A DNA stretch of 64,000 bases from Methanogenium cariaci JCM 10550 (GCF_001315945.1 NZ_BBBG01000007.1:39087-103086), one strand, 5' to 3'. Positions 52,028 to 61,926 are shown, numbered from the stretch's first letter. The notes: generated from the letters alone by a model not told the origin. Numbers and translations are program-made.

Positions 52028-52555
52028 ATGACAGACATCATTTTCAAACCAATTGGCATCATCCACTCAGAACACACAGTACATGAAAACACCCCCCCCA
52101 TCCAGGGGGGGATATTCAATCCTTCACGTGGAAAAGTGGAAGTTTTTGAAGAGTTTGCAGAAGGACTCCATGACATTGAATCATTCTCACACCTGATTCT
52201 CCTGTATCACTTTGACCGGGCTACCGGCAAGAACCTGACCCAAAAGCCATTTTTGGACGGAGAAAAGGAACGTGGCATCTTTGCCATCCGCCACTTCAAC
52301 CGCCCCCCCAACCCCCCCATTGGACTTTCCATTGTGCGACTTCTGGACGTCCATGACAATATCCTTGAGATTGAACAGGTGGACATTCTGGACGGAACGC
52401 CGCTCATTGATATCAAACCCTATGTGCACCAGTTTGACCACCGCGAGGAGGTTGAGAACGGATGGGTGGACAACACCCACATGGACGACATCGGTGCGTG
52501 GAATGCCACCCCAAAAGGCCTAAGAGACAAGGAGAGAACCAATCGTGAGAAGTGA
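52028..52555 (+). CDS. trmO: TrmO/TsaA family tRNA methyltransferase
   Basis: 175-residue beta-barrel SAM-dependent enzyme of the YaeB/TsaA family, whose studied bacterial member methylates t6A37 in tRNA. Motifs: FKPIGIIHSEHTVHENTPPI at the N-terminus, FEEFAEGLHDIESFSHLILL, KERGIFAIRHFNRPPNPPIG (true RPNPIG) and VDILDGTPLIDIKPYVHQFD. It lies between the modA genes and modB and overlaps modB by 11 bases. In methanogens this family often sits with metal or molybdate transporters, so its in vivo role here may differ from tRNA modification. Confidence 0.88.
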   Translation: MTDIIFKPIGIIHSEHTVHENTPPIQGGIFNPSRGKVEVFEEFAEGLHDIESFSHLILLYHFDRATGKNLTQKPFLDGEKERGIFAIRHFNRPPNPPIGLSIVRLLDVHDNILEIEQVDILDGTPLIDIKPYVHQFDHREEVENGWVDNTHMDDIGAWNATPKGLRDKERTNREK

Positions 52556-53350
52556 CCTGCGACGCAACTGGGTGAAAATTCTCAGCATCGCCGTGGGTCT
52601 TGTGCTTACCGGCTTTATCATCGCCCTGCTGCTCCTCGTGGTAACCCACCCATCCCCCCCTCAGCAGTGATTGAATCCCTGATGACCAAGGAAATCCAAT
52701 TTGCCATCTACCTTAGTCTTGTCACATCCATCATATCAACGCTCCTGTGCATACTGATTGCAGTCCCTGCCGCTTATGCACTTGCCCGGTATGATTTCTG
52801 GGGAAAGAGTTTCGTGAGTACCATCCTCGATCTTCCCCCCCTTGCACTGCCACCGCTGGTCGCGGGTGTGGGACTGCTGCTCTTCTTTGGGACGACTCCC
52901 ATCGGAGATTTCCTTGAATCCATCGGTATTGTCTTTGTCTTTACACCACTTGGCATCATCATCGCTCAGTTCTTCGTGAACATGCCGTTTATGCTGCGGA
53001 TTATGCGCTCCACCTTCACTGACATCTCTCCCAGGTATGAATATGTGGCCTGCACTCTCGGCTGCACCAACCTGCAGGCCATCTGGCGGGTGACCCTACC
53101 TATGGCAGTGAACGGATTTCTCGCAGGTGCGGTGATCACCTGGGCAAAGGGCATAGGTGAATTTGGGGGGGCGGCGTTGATGATCGCGGGCGCCACACGG
53201 ATGAAAACCGAAACATTACCCATCTCCCTATTCCTGAACATGTCCTGCGGAGAACTCGAGATGGCAATATCTGCTGCAATCATTCTGATGGTGATATCGG
53301 TGGTATCCCTCTATGTCTTTGAATACTTTGGAGGATCGGCGAAATTCTAA
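52545..53350 (+). CDS. modB: Molybdate/tungstate ABC transporter permease (frameshifted)
   Basis: Channel subunit of the importer. Starts with GTG at 52545 after GGAGAG; the first membrane helix (LSIAVGLVLTGFIIALLLLV) is separated from the rest by a C7 tract near 52655 that should be five. The remainder includes FAIYLSLVTSIISTLLCILI, DLPPLALPPLVAGVGLLLFF and the EAA loop YEYVACTLGCTNLQAIWRVT with AGAVITWAKGIGEFG. About 265 residues. The ATPase gene follows 14 bases later. Confidence 0.9.
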
Positions 53351-53364
53351 ACCGGGTGACTATC

Positions 53365-54435
53365 ATGCTGACAATAGAACATATATCTAAAGATCTGGGG
53401 GAGTTTATCTTGGACGATGTCTCCCTCACGGTTGAGGACGGAGAATACTTTGTCATCATCGGGCCCACCGGTGCCGGCAAGACCATTCTTCTGGAGACCA
53501 TTGCCGGGGGGGTGTATCCCCCCCCTGACTCGGGCACGGTTTCTCTCAATGGCAGGGATGTAACCTTTGTGCCTCCCCGTGAACGCAACATCACCATGGT
53601 TTATCAGGACTACATGCTCTTCCCCACTTGACGGTTGCGGAGAATATTGGGTTTGGCCTGAAGAACCGGAAACTGCCCCCCCCGGACGAGATTGCAAAAA
53701 AAGTGAGTGAGGTGGCAGAGATATTCGGTATCGGTCATCTGTTACACCGCTACCCGAACACCCTCTCCGGCGGAGAACAGCAGCGTGCGGCAATCTCACG
53801 GGCAATCGTACTCGAACCCTCCATCCTGCTCCTGGACGAACCTCTGAGTGCCCTGGACGGCCAGACACGTGAGCGCCTCAGGTTTGAGTTACAACGCCTG
53901 CATGCCACCTATCAGACAACGATCATCCATATCACTCATAACTTTGAGGAGGTATTCTCACTTGCCTCACGGGTGGCGGTGATGCACCAAGGAACAATCA
54001 TGCAGGTTGGGAGTCCCGACGAGGTCTTCCGGCACCCAAACTCCGATTTTGTTGCGGAGTTCGTCGGTGTGCAGAACATCTTCCGAGGCACCTGCACGGT
54101 AGCAGACGGCCTTTCTGAGATCACTGTGAACGGAACAGATGGTGCACACCTCATCTGTTCGTCCCTCTGCACGGACAATGCCGATGTCACCGCCACCATC
54201 CGGCCGGAGGATATCATGATCTCCCGCACTCCGGTCGAGTCCACTGCACGAAATTCCTTTGCGGGCATTATCACCGGGGGGGTGGCGGATAATGGATCAA
54301 TGGTGAGGATTAACGTAGATACGGGTCTGCCCTTCATTGCCGCAGTTACCCGACAGGGGGTGGTACTCCCTTGGAGCAGAAGTGGGTGATACGATATATC
54401 TTACTGTGATGGCACGCTCCGTGCATATATTCTGA
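53365..54435 (+). CDS. modC: Molybdate/tungstate ABC transporter ATP-binding protein (frameshifted)
   Basis: Walker A is IGPTGAGKTILLETIAG, Q-loop MVYQDYMLFP, signature LSGGEQQRAAISRAIVLEP and Walker B ILLLDEPLSALDGQ, with the switch histidine in IHITHNFEEVFSLA. A C-terminal regulatory/TOBE-like region follows (IRPEDIMISRTPVE). Frame breaks lie near 53628 and 54355; the corrected end AEVGDTIYLTVMARSVHIF stops at 54435. ATG at 53365 follows GGTGA; GTG at 53356 is possible. It completes the modA-A-trmO-B-C locus. Confidence 0.9.
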
Positions 54436-54858
54436 TATCACCCTTTTTTATCCAGATATTACTCATATGTTCCATATGGTGCGGCACCTCATCGCAGCCC
54501 CTCCTAGAAAAACCCCATACTGGACCATGATGCAGACATCCCGCACTTTGATCTGCGCATCTAAATTCCGGCATCCCCCGGTATTGCCGGTCTGCCGTCA
54601 GTAATTTAAAACACTGTGGGGGGGCGTACTTGGTTCATTTATGGCAAAATCGAATATATTTAGTTAATTCCATAATAGATATTAATAATTAAAACAGTCG
54701 TTAATTGGATTAATTCAAAAAATAAAAATTTAGTGGGCATAAAATCTAATTTAACTGCTAATTGTCCGAAATATCGGATTTCTGCAAGAATATATTCATC
54801 AAAACCATTAAATCTTCAATTAAATGATGTATTGATACAACATTATGTCGGAGTAGGC
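54436..54858. other. Intergenic region before the AdoMetDC-like gene
   Basis: About 420 bases, strongly AT-rich from 54640. It holds repeated TTAATT half-sites near 54664, 54700 and 54711 and probably the promoter of the gene at 54859. No gene, RNA or longer repeat is recognised. Confidence 0.4.
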
Positions 54859-55272
54859 ATGGAACAGACAGCAGTAGTATCCACATCTGATGAAGGAATC
54901 ATCAGACAATTCAGAGAGTCAGATGCCTGGGGTCTTGCGACCGCAGTCGACCTCAAGAAATGTAACCCGGAAATCATCCGGGATGCGGAAATGATTCGTG
55001 AGTTTGTCGTGCAACTGTGCGAACTCATTGACATGAAACGATTTGGTGAGACACAGGTCGTACATTTCGGTCCGAATGAACGGGTTGCCGGATATTCCAT
55101 GACCCAGCTGATTGAAACCTCGCTGATATCGGGTCACTTTGCCAATGAAACAAACGCGGCATACCTTGATATCTTCAGCTGCAAGGAATATCCTCCCGAG
55201 ATCATGGGAGAATTCTGTAAAGATTTCTTTGAAGCCGAATCCTGTAGCATACAGGTTCTGTTCAGAATTTAA
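54859..55272 (+). CDS. S-adenosylmethionine decarboxylase-like protein
   Basis: 137-residue protein similar to class 1 AdoMetDC. The C-terminal half aligns with the AdoMetDC core: LIETSLISGHFANETNAAYL followed by DIFSCKEYPPEIMGEF. True AdoMetDC has a conserved E-S-H at the self-cleavage site; here it reads T-S-L, so the serine is kept but the next histidine is not, which puts pyruvoyl formation in doubt. The ATG at 54859 follows GGAG by five bases; an upstream extension lacks similarity. It stands alone, with a terminator directly after the stop. No spermidine synthase is nearby. Confidence 0.75.
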   Translation: MEQTAVVSTSDEGIIRQFRESDAWGLATAVDLKKCNPEIIRDAEMIREFVVQLCELIDMKRFGETQVVHFGPNERVAGYSMTQLIETSLISGHFANETNAAYLDIFSCKEYPPEIMGEFCKDFFEAESCSIQVLFRI

Positions 55273-55306
55273 ATACGGCCCGTATGGGTCGTATTCTCGT
55301 TTTTTT
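55272..55306 (+). terminator. Hairpin and T-tract terminator after the AdoMetDC-like gene
   Basis: AATACGGCCC pairs with GGGTCGTATT around a GTAT loop (one G-T pair), followed after CTCG by seven Ts. It starts at the last base of the stop codon. Stem-loop plus T-tract is a plausible intrinsic-like terminator, though archaeal termination depends mainly on the T-tract. Confidence 0.6.
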
Positions 55307-55783
55307 GTAGGAGTACACTCCTGCACATACTATTTTGTCAAACCTGTATTCCCTCTGCACTGCTCATTATAGATTGGAGAACTGTCTTTCTCCTTCTCCA
55401 TACGGTGCCGGAAAAAAAGAAAAAAAGGTCATGTGAATCTGAAGTCTGGATCAGACTTAAATCATACGAAAGGAATTGATTTGCGGTGAATTCCCCCCCT
55501 CGCATGTGGAGGTGTTGAATGGGGGGGTGTCCTCATCCCCCCCATCTGTTACTTGATCGGTTCTGTTCAAAAATACCCGCCGGGCGGGGGGGTGAAAGTA
55601 TTCTTCAGCCAAGGGCTGCAACAGGGAAAGACGACATTAGCTCTCTGTCAGACCTATCCATATAGATACATGGTCCGTTATTATTCCATACACTGTGCAC
55701 GCCTCCCGTAAAGTGTACTGGTGGTTGGGTCACCCGTTGCCGGACGGTAGATAAAAAAGGATGTTTCCGGCCGCTATGCCGGA
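55307..55783. other. Intergenic region between AdoMetDC-like and YkgJ genes
   Basis: About 480 bases without a gene. It contains several expanded C and G tracts (55495-55590) that could pair with each other, but since tract length is unreliable here I do not call a structure. No coding signal in any frame. Confidence 0.35.
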
Positions 55784-56512
55784 TTAATACATATCAGGGG
55801 GGGAGACAGACATCTCTTCAAACTGGCCATTGCAATAGACCATGACCGGCACCGCTTCACCGCGGCAGAAGTCCTGCATTGCAAGATCATATGTCCGGCG
55901 GACATATCGGAGCCCATCTTTTTCAAACAGAGCGATGAGTGCCCGGAAGAATTGGATCTGATGGTCGAGGTATTCCTTTTCGTAGCGCATTGTCTCTTCT
56001 GCCACTGCTGACGCCTCTTCAGGGGTCATGGGTGTATTGTACTCGCCGTGGGTGTTCAGACCGGAGATGTGACACACGCGCAGGTCTCCGGATGCATCTG
56101 CCTCCTGGTGTAGCATATATGGATACACCCGGCAGATTAAGGGTCGGTCTGCGTAGATCCGGCACCGGCCGGATTCATTCAGAAATGTGCAGATGTTTCC
56201 GTCCCGTGTTTTCAGGGCATACCCGGAGACAAAGAACCGCCCGTTCTGGTCACATGCCTCAAAATATGGTGCGGGCACCATGACATCCGGATGTGCCTCT
56301 CTGATGCGGCGCACATCATCATCCAGTAAAAATACGTGGTCATTGACTGCCTTCGTGCAACAGCGACCGCAACAGGTGCAGGAAAACCCGGTCTCGCATA
56401 CGATCTCTGCATACTCCTCCACTGGATATTCTTCAAGAAGCTCACGCTCCTCCTTTAGTCCACTCAACCGTCTATGAAGTACTGCCTTTGAGATTCTCTC
56501 ACCTGGAGACAT
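55784..56512 (-). CDS. YkgJ family cysteine cluster protein
   Basis: Zinc- or iron-binding UPF0153/YkgJ protein, about 242 residues in one frame. Cysteine clusters are FSCTCCGRCCTKAVNDHVFL and the later NICTFLNESGRCRIYADRPL followed by ICRVYPYMLHQ, matching the family pattern. The C-terminal part is helical (EYLDHQIQFFRALIALFEKD). Start MSPGERISKAVL at 56512 is preferred over a longer frame to 56557. Function is unknown in the family. It is divergent from the DNA methyltransferase. Confidence 0.85.
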   Translation of the reverse strand: MSPGERISKAVLHRRLSGLKEERELLEEYPVEEYAEIVCETGFSCTCCGRCCTKAVNDHVFLLDDDVRRIREAHPDVMVPAPYFEACDQNGRFFVSGYALKTRDGNICTFLNESGRCRIYADRPLICRVYPYMLHQEADASGDLRVCHISGLNTHGEYNTPMTPEEASAVAEETMRYEKEYLDHQIQFFRALIALFEKDGLRYVRRTYDLAMQDFCRGEAVPVMVYCNGQFEEMSVSPPDMY

Positions 56513-56620
56513 GTTTCTTTTTGAAAATATTTCCCCCCTTTCTTTACGGGCAGGCATTCACCAACCACGCGTCATAAATCCGATGAGTGGAAAATATACC
56601 AGATAGATACAGGGTTGCGA

Positions 56621-57473
56621 ATGAAGATACCGTCATACATAGAGACCGACCGGATTTACCGGATGGATTGCCTTGAGGGCATGAAACTGATGCAAAGCGG
56701 CTCCGTGGACATCGTTGTCACGTCGCCCCCCCCTACAATATCGGCAAACCATATGCGACCCATGACGACACGATGCCCTATGACGAATATCTGGACTGGA
56801 TGCATCGCATCGCGCATGAATCGCGCCGCATCCTTCGCAGTGACGGCTCGTTTTTTTGAATGTCGGCGGAAAACCCCCCCGTGAACCATGGGTGCCCTAT
56901 GATGTCATGCAGGAATTCAGGGAGGATTTCATCCTCCAGAATGTGATACACTGGGTGAAGTCGGTCTCCATTGCAAAGGAAGACGTGGGCAACTATGAGG
57001 CCATTCGGGATGACATATCAGTCGGACACTATCAGCCGGTAAATTCAGACCGGTATCTGAGCCAGTGCCATGAACATATCTTTCATTTCACCCCCCCGAC
57101 AGGCAGCACAAAACTGGATAAACTTGCAGTCGGGGTAAAATATCAGGACAAGACCAATATCGGCCGCTGGAAACAGGCAACGCAGGATCTGCGAGACCGG
57201 GGCAATGTCTGGTTTATCCCCCCCTACAAAACCATCCGGTCGTCCCGCCCGCACCCCCCCGCCAGTTTCCCGGAGAGACTGCCGGAGATGTGCATCCGCC
57301 TGCACGGCCAGACCCCCCCGGATACCGTCGTCTGCGATCCCTTCATGGGCATCGGGAATACCGCCCTTGCATGCATCACCCTCGGTGCGCACTACATCGG
57401 ATTTGATATCGACGCGGAATACTGCGACTGTGCAGAGGAGCGGATTCAAAGGCGTACCCAACCGAGAGTATAA
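56621..57473 (+). CDS. Site-specific DNA methyltransferase, beta class (frameshifted)
   Basis: N4-cytosine or N6-adenine amino-methyltransferase. The catalytic motif IV is TSPPYN (reconstructed as [20 protein letters not shown]) near residue 35; the SAM motif [21 protein letters not shown], is near the C-terminus, giving the IV-before-I order of the beta class. C7 tracts near 56733 and 56873 break frames; others (HFTPPTG, IPPYKT, HPPASF) add a proline in frame. No restriction enzyme gene is adjacent, so it is probably an orphan methylase. Target site unknown. Confidence 0.88.
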
Positions 57474-58721
57474 ATGGATCCGATCATCGCTCTCATCCTC
57501 ACCATCACGATCATCGCGTTCGTGGCTTCCCGGCATGCCATCCCGCCGTTTCTCACCCTCACGGGTGGTGCCTTCTTTTTTGCCCTGCTCACCGGCATGG
57601 GCGAGGGTGCGATTTCGGCATTTACGGGCGGTGCCGGGGGGGCACTCTTTGCCCTCCTTGGCATACCGGTATACTGTGGATCCGTCATCGCTAAATTTCT
57701 GAAACAGGACGGTGGTGCAGAGCGTGTCGTGGAGGATATCGGGCGGGTCACCCACCGGCCGGTCTCCGCTGCCGCCCTCGCTGGCTACCTGCTCTCAATT
57801 CCGATGATGTGCTGCATCACCCCCTTTCTTGTTCTCACACCGGTGCTTGCGGGCATTCGCAAAAAACTGCAATGCACCACGGCGCTTTACTATGCAGCCG
57901 CCTGCGGGTCGGTCATATCGTTTGTCTTTCTCTACCCACTTCCGGTTACGTATGCGATAACAAACCGTCTGCAGCCGGGGGGGGATTTTGTTGCCGGTAG
58001 TTACCTGCAGGTCGCACTTCCCCTCTCCCTAGTCGCCCTCATCATTGTGGCATACCTCTCCGGGCGGCTGCATGCATGCAGCGCTGGCAGCCCGGAGAGC
58101 GAAGAGACCGCGCCCGGCAGTCGCAGGCAGGCGTGGATCCCGGTTATGCTGCCGGTTGCCTGCCTTGCTGTCGGCCACATCATCACGCCCCCCCTTTCCA
58201 TTCTCGCAAACATCAATATCGCACTCTTTGCCGGCCTCTGCGGTGCCGCCATCCTCTCACCGGCGGCATCCCGCATCCCGGCACTGGAATCCGGTACGAA
58301 ACATGCTGGCATCATCATCTTTGATCTCTGCGGTGCTGGCGGCCTTGGGGCAGTGGTCGCAGCAGAAGGGGGCATTGCTGCTGCCCTTCCGTCCCTCACC
58401 ACTATTCTTCCGGCAATCCTTGTGGCCTTTGTCATTGCAGCACTTTTCCAGGCCGCGCAGGGATCACGGGTCGTGTCAGCGGTCATCACCGCATCCCTGC
58501 TTGCCGGAACTGAGATCGTGACCACAGTCCCTGCCCTCCCTCTCGTCCTGATGATCGCAGCAGGGTGCATGATGTTCAGTTTCGTAACCGATCCCTTCTT
58601 CTGGCTGATACGCCGGACAACAGGCGATAGTGTACGGGACGTCACTATGCGCTACACTGTGCCCCCCCTGTTCTGTGCAGGAACGATCACCGCGGGTATC
58701 ACTCTCTTGATATTCGGCTGA
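57474..58721 (+). CDS. GntP-type permease
   Basis: 415-residue membrane protein with about twelve hydrophobic segments, in one frame. Family-like features include the N-terminal LTLTGGAFFFALLTGMGEGA, the central YYAAACGSVISFVFLYPLPV and the C-terminal FVTDPFFWLIRRTTGDSVRD, as in gluconate/organic acid:H+ symporters. The start codon follows the methyltransferase stop directly, so both may share a transcript. A substrate cannot be inferred; sugar acids are unusual for a methanogen. Confidence 0.75.
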   Translation: MDPIIALILTITIIAFVASRHAIPPFLTLTGGAFFFALLTGMGEGAISAFTGGAGGALFALLGIPVYCGSVIAKFLKQDGGAERVVEDIGRVTHRPVSAAALAGYLLSIPMMCCITPFLVLTPVLAGIRKKLQCTTALYYAAACGSVISFVFLYPLPVTYAITNRLQPGGDFVAGSYLQVALPLSLVALIIVAYLSGRLHACSAGSPESEETAPGSRRQAWIPVMLPVACLAVGHIITPPLSILANINIALFAGLCGAAILSPAASRIPALESGTKHAGIIIFDLCGAGGLGAVVAAEGGIAAALPSLTTILPAILVAFVIAALFQAAQGSRVVSAVITASLLAGTEIVTTVPALPLVLMIAAGCMMFSFVTDPFFWLIRRTTGDSVRDVTMRYTVPPLFCAGTITAGITLLIFG

Positions 58722-58727
58722 AACAAT

Positions 58728-60240
58728 TCAGAGTTCTGGCAGAACTGAGACGAACAGAAAAATTTCTTCTCTGATGTCACCTGCACTCAGCATGACCCGC
58801 CCCTTCTGAAATCCATTGCCATTCATCGCGCCGGTATTAAGGATGACATGCACGCCTCCTTCCCCCTCAACCGTAACCGCAGCGTTTGCAATCTCAATCC
58901 AGGGAACATCGGAGGTCACATGAATCAAAAGCTGACCATCCCCGGCCACTGTCACCGGCAGACGGCAGGGGGGGATGGTGATCCCGCGGGCCACATCATG
59001 CATGGTCACATGGGGGGGCTCAGGGAGTAGCATGGCAAAATGGCCAGCCGGCGTATCCGTGATTCCCACATCATATTCCGGCACGCGATATTCTGTTGTG
59101 TCATACACCTCATTCGGGACACCGGTAGGGGGGGATGAAAGAGACGGCGTGGAGACAGAGGAAATGGCCGGAACGATGTCCTGCCCCCCCACTGCACCAG
59201 GGACATGTCGCAAGGTGGCCCCCCCCGAACCAGTGGTTTGTGTTCACCCTGCAGTGTTTCATTGCCATTATCTCCGAGAGGAGACAGTCTTTCCATTCCC
59301 CGGCAGAAGGACGGCGGTTTGGTTCTGCAATGCCATTAACAAAGCACCGTGAAAAGAGACACCGGAGAGACGGGGGGGGTATAATGTGGTAATCCGGTGC
59401 AGAGGAGGGAGGGTGAATATTTTTGTCGGGTGAGGCAAAGGCAAACACCCCGTTTTGTATCTTCTGTTCAATGCCGTGGAGGCCGGATACACCCTCGCCT
59501 TCCGCCTGATACGGATGGACACCTCTCATAAGAAGCCTGAAGATCATCACCGCAAGCCCGAAGTGATCGCCATAATACCAGTCCGGGCGCTCTTCCGCAA
59601 AATCCGTCGCCTGAAGTTCTGGAGGTAGGTATTCTTTGGTTCCTGCAACGGATGGGAATACCCGGCCTGAGGCGGAGTCACGAATCTGAAATGATTCACA
59701 GTCGATGAACGCGACCGCGGCGGTGTGGGCAATGAGGATTGTAGTGTCGGAAAAATTCCCCGCACAGTGTCCGTGCCGATGAATATCATCGGTTATGGTT
59801 GCGATATTGTAGGCTGCAGTAAGGAGATATCTCCAGGAAAAGGCACTGCCGAATTCCCTGATTGATTCCTGCGGATCATAACAACAGTGCGCTTCCCGGA
59901 AGAGTTCAGTATCAACGAGAGGCATGCTGTATCCAATAAAATTCCTGCTCCCGAGGGGGGGCGAATCAAAGAGCACAGAGATTGGCCACGCCAGCAGAAT
60001 GGACTCATGTTCTTCCCGGTGATCCATAATGCCTGCATCCGGTGGATTTGCCACCATTGCGGTAATCTTTTGAAAGAGTGTTGCAGTAAGCTGGTTTTCA
60101 TAAAATATCCGGCCACAGTATCTGGGGGGGTCGCCGTCGATACAAAAGACCTCACCCTCATTATCGCATTTAAGGAGGTCCGCGAGGCCGACTGCTGCCC
60201 CGGACACATCATACACACTATGCTTATCCAGTATTTTCAC
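58728..60240 (-). CDS. COG4248-type protein kinase-like protein with zinc ribbon (frameshifted)
   Basis: About 500 residues. The N-terminal kinase-like domain follows the COG4248/YegI pattern: LFQKITAMVANPP, ESILLAWPISVLFD, FIGYSMPLV, AYNIATITDDIHRHGHCAGN, AVAFIDCESFQIRDSASGRV, AGTKEYLPPELQ, DHFGLAVMIFRLLMRGVHPY. A zinc ribbon (HWFGGHLATCPWC) and a beta-rich C-terminal domain (GDGQLLIHVTSDVPWIEIAN) follow; a C7 tract near 59185-59222 breaks the frame between them. The expected catalytic GDxNxxN reads GNFSDTT and the ATP lysine position reads GRIFY, so activity is doubtful. Such kinases usually occur with VWA and PP2C partners, absent here. Confidence 0.78.
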
Positions 60241-60436
60241 CCCTTCCCTAATCTGATACCTATCAACCAGAGTCTTATCATCTTCTGAAAAGGTAATGAA
60301 CCTATCTGATAACAGAAGGGCTGTGAGATGGTCGGGTCACTCTCCGGCATACCTTTAAGGACACCAACACTGTCTGGGGGAACGACGGAATCGGTGACTT
60401 TAGTCTCAAAAAATTATGAAAAATCGGATCAGACTC

Positions 60437-61318
60437 TCATCCCAGTTCAAATGACGTGACTCCGAATATCTCCTCCAGCGGTAGCACCGGCACGTGCCGG
60501 GAATACATTCTTGCGGTTCCGAAGACTTCCTCCATACCCCCCCTGTCACGGGCCATTGCCACCGCAGCAGTGTTTGGTTCGGGGGGGGTGTCCAAGAAGA
60601 ATATCTCTCCAGTTACCGATTCCGTGAGGCCGTCAAGAAGACTCTCTGCAATATCGGGCGTGTCAGCAAAGACCGGGCCGATTTTATATCCTTCAAAACA
60701 GCGGCGGATCACCCCCCCATATCCGCCGATGGATTCATCCGGATACAGAAATACACGTGCCCCCCCGGTATTGTCCCGTGAGATCCATTGTTCCACAAAT
60801 CTGCTGCGGTTCGCAGGGAAATGTTTTCTGTCATATGCTGACAGGACATTTAGGGGCAGTTCTGTTGCCGGTACCAGGTCCGGCTGTGCACGCCCTTCTG
60901 CCCTACCCTGCCAGCGGATATTCCGGTATGCATAGATGAGTCCAGCATTCTCTGCATACTTGTTCTGCATCTCAAAGACGCCGTCCCCGCCGAAATTTCT
61001 CTCTCCTGCATGGGCCATCCCATGCATCCAGAGCTTCCAGCCGACACCATGTCCACGGGCACTTTCACGGATGATATAGAACCCTCCAAATGAGAATGAT
61101 GGATCATAATTTGTCACCACCAGTGTGCCCACGATCTCTTTGTCCTGCTCTGCCACAAACCAGCCATCCGGATCCACTGCATAGTGGCATTCCCCGTCAT
61201 GGATGCCGGGGGGGTTCCAGCCCTCCTGTCGGGCCCATTCAATAAACACGGGCACGTCGTCTTCTGTGGCATTGCGCATCTGTACATCTGTTCTGTCTTT
61301 TCTGGTCATATCGGTCAT
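60437..61318 (-). CDS. GNAT family N-acetyltransferase (two-domain)
   Basis: 293-residue protein in one frame. The N-terminal GNAT domain is complete: MRNATEDDVPVFIEWARQEG, WFVAEQDKEIVGTLVVTNYD, and the acetyl-CoA loop RESARGHGVGWKLWMHGMAH. The C-terminal half (residues 150-290) resembles the second acetyltransferase-like domain found in YitH/GNAT fusions (ARVFLYPDESIGGYGGVIRR, YKIGPVFADTPDIAESLLDG). Acceptor substrate unknown. Several in-frame proline or glycine pairs fall on seven-base tracts. Confidence 0.85.
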   Translation of the reverse strand: MTDMTRKDRTDVQMRNATEDDVPVFIEWARQEGWNPPGIHDGECHYAVDPDGWFVAEQDKEIVGTLVVTNYDPSFSFGGFYIIRESARGHGVGWKLWMHGMAHAGERNFGGDGVFEMQNKYAENAGLIYAYRNIRWQGRAEGRAQPDLVPATELPLNVLSAYDRKHFPANRSRFVEQWISRDNTGGARVFLYPDESIGGYGGVIRRCFEGYKIGPVFADTPDIAESLLDGLTESVTGEIFFLDTPPEPNTAAVAMARDRGGMEEVFGTARMYSRHVPVLPLEEIFGVTSFELG

Positions 61319-61457
61319 ATCCGGTGTATGAAATGAATAAAGATCTCCAAGCCATTTTATCCTTCTGAAATATGACTGTCTCTCTCCGGGCCAGCAAAAG
61401 ACACGATTTCATCATCTCCGTTTCCACCCCCCCGTTGCCGCCACCACCTCCTCATCC

Positions 61458-61826
61458 GTGAATTTTTTCATCTCAGAAGACGGATTTGATAGCATGAAAG
61501 GCTGCAGACCGGGAGATATTGTTCTGGCCCCCCCGTTTCGTCTGGGAAACAGCACCTATCCGCGCCCTCTTGTGATACTCTCTGTTGCGGAAGCAGAAGA
61601 AATGCAGGTCTGCCCGGTAACATCCCGTCCCCCCCCGTCAGGCAGCCCTGCCCTTGCATGTTCCCTCCATCATTTCCGGGAAGGCGGCCTTGACCTCTTT
61701 GAAGATAGTTATATTCTGGTTCACAAACAAGGAACGATCCGCGAACGGTCCATCCGGTATAAAAAAGGGACACTGGAGTCGGATTATTTCAGGACAGTCC
61801 TGGAGAGTGCCCGTTCATGCCGGTAA
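61458..61826 (+). CDS. PemK/MazF-like domain protein
   Basis: About 110-122 residues. The sequence MKGCRPGDIVLAPPFRLGNS, then YPRPLVILSVAEAEEMQVCP and VTSRPPPSG, follows the MazF/PemK beta-barrel pattern (GDIV...P...RP.LVLS......ITS). The likely internal start is ATG at 61494; GTG at 61458 gives a longer N-terminus, and a frame from ATG 61371 could join through a C7 tract near 61428. No antitoxin gene is recognisable beside it. It may be a stand-alone member rather than an active toxin. Confidence 0.65.
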   Translation: MNFFISEDGFDSMKGCRPGDIVLAPPFRLGNSTYPRPLVILSVAEAEEMQVCPVTSRPPPSGSPALACSLHHFREGGLDLFEDSYILVHKQGTIRERSIRYKKGTLESDYFRTVLESARSCR

Positions 61827-61926
61827 CCTCCCGGTGAAAAAGCAGAAATAACAGGGAGGAGGCGTATCCCGCCGCGATTATTTGTACAGCCGGTTCGTGA
61901 TTCGGGCAAAACAGATTGTTCAGGAT

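Noticed and set aside
55490..55600. G/C-rich hairpin in the intergenic region
   Set aside because: Pairing depends on tracts whose lengths are unreliable; no T-tract or conserved element supports it.
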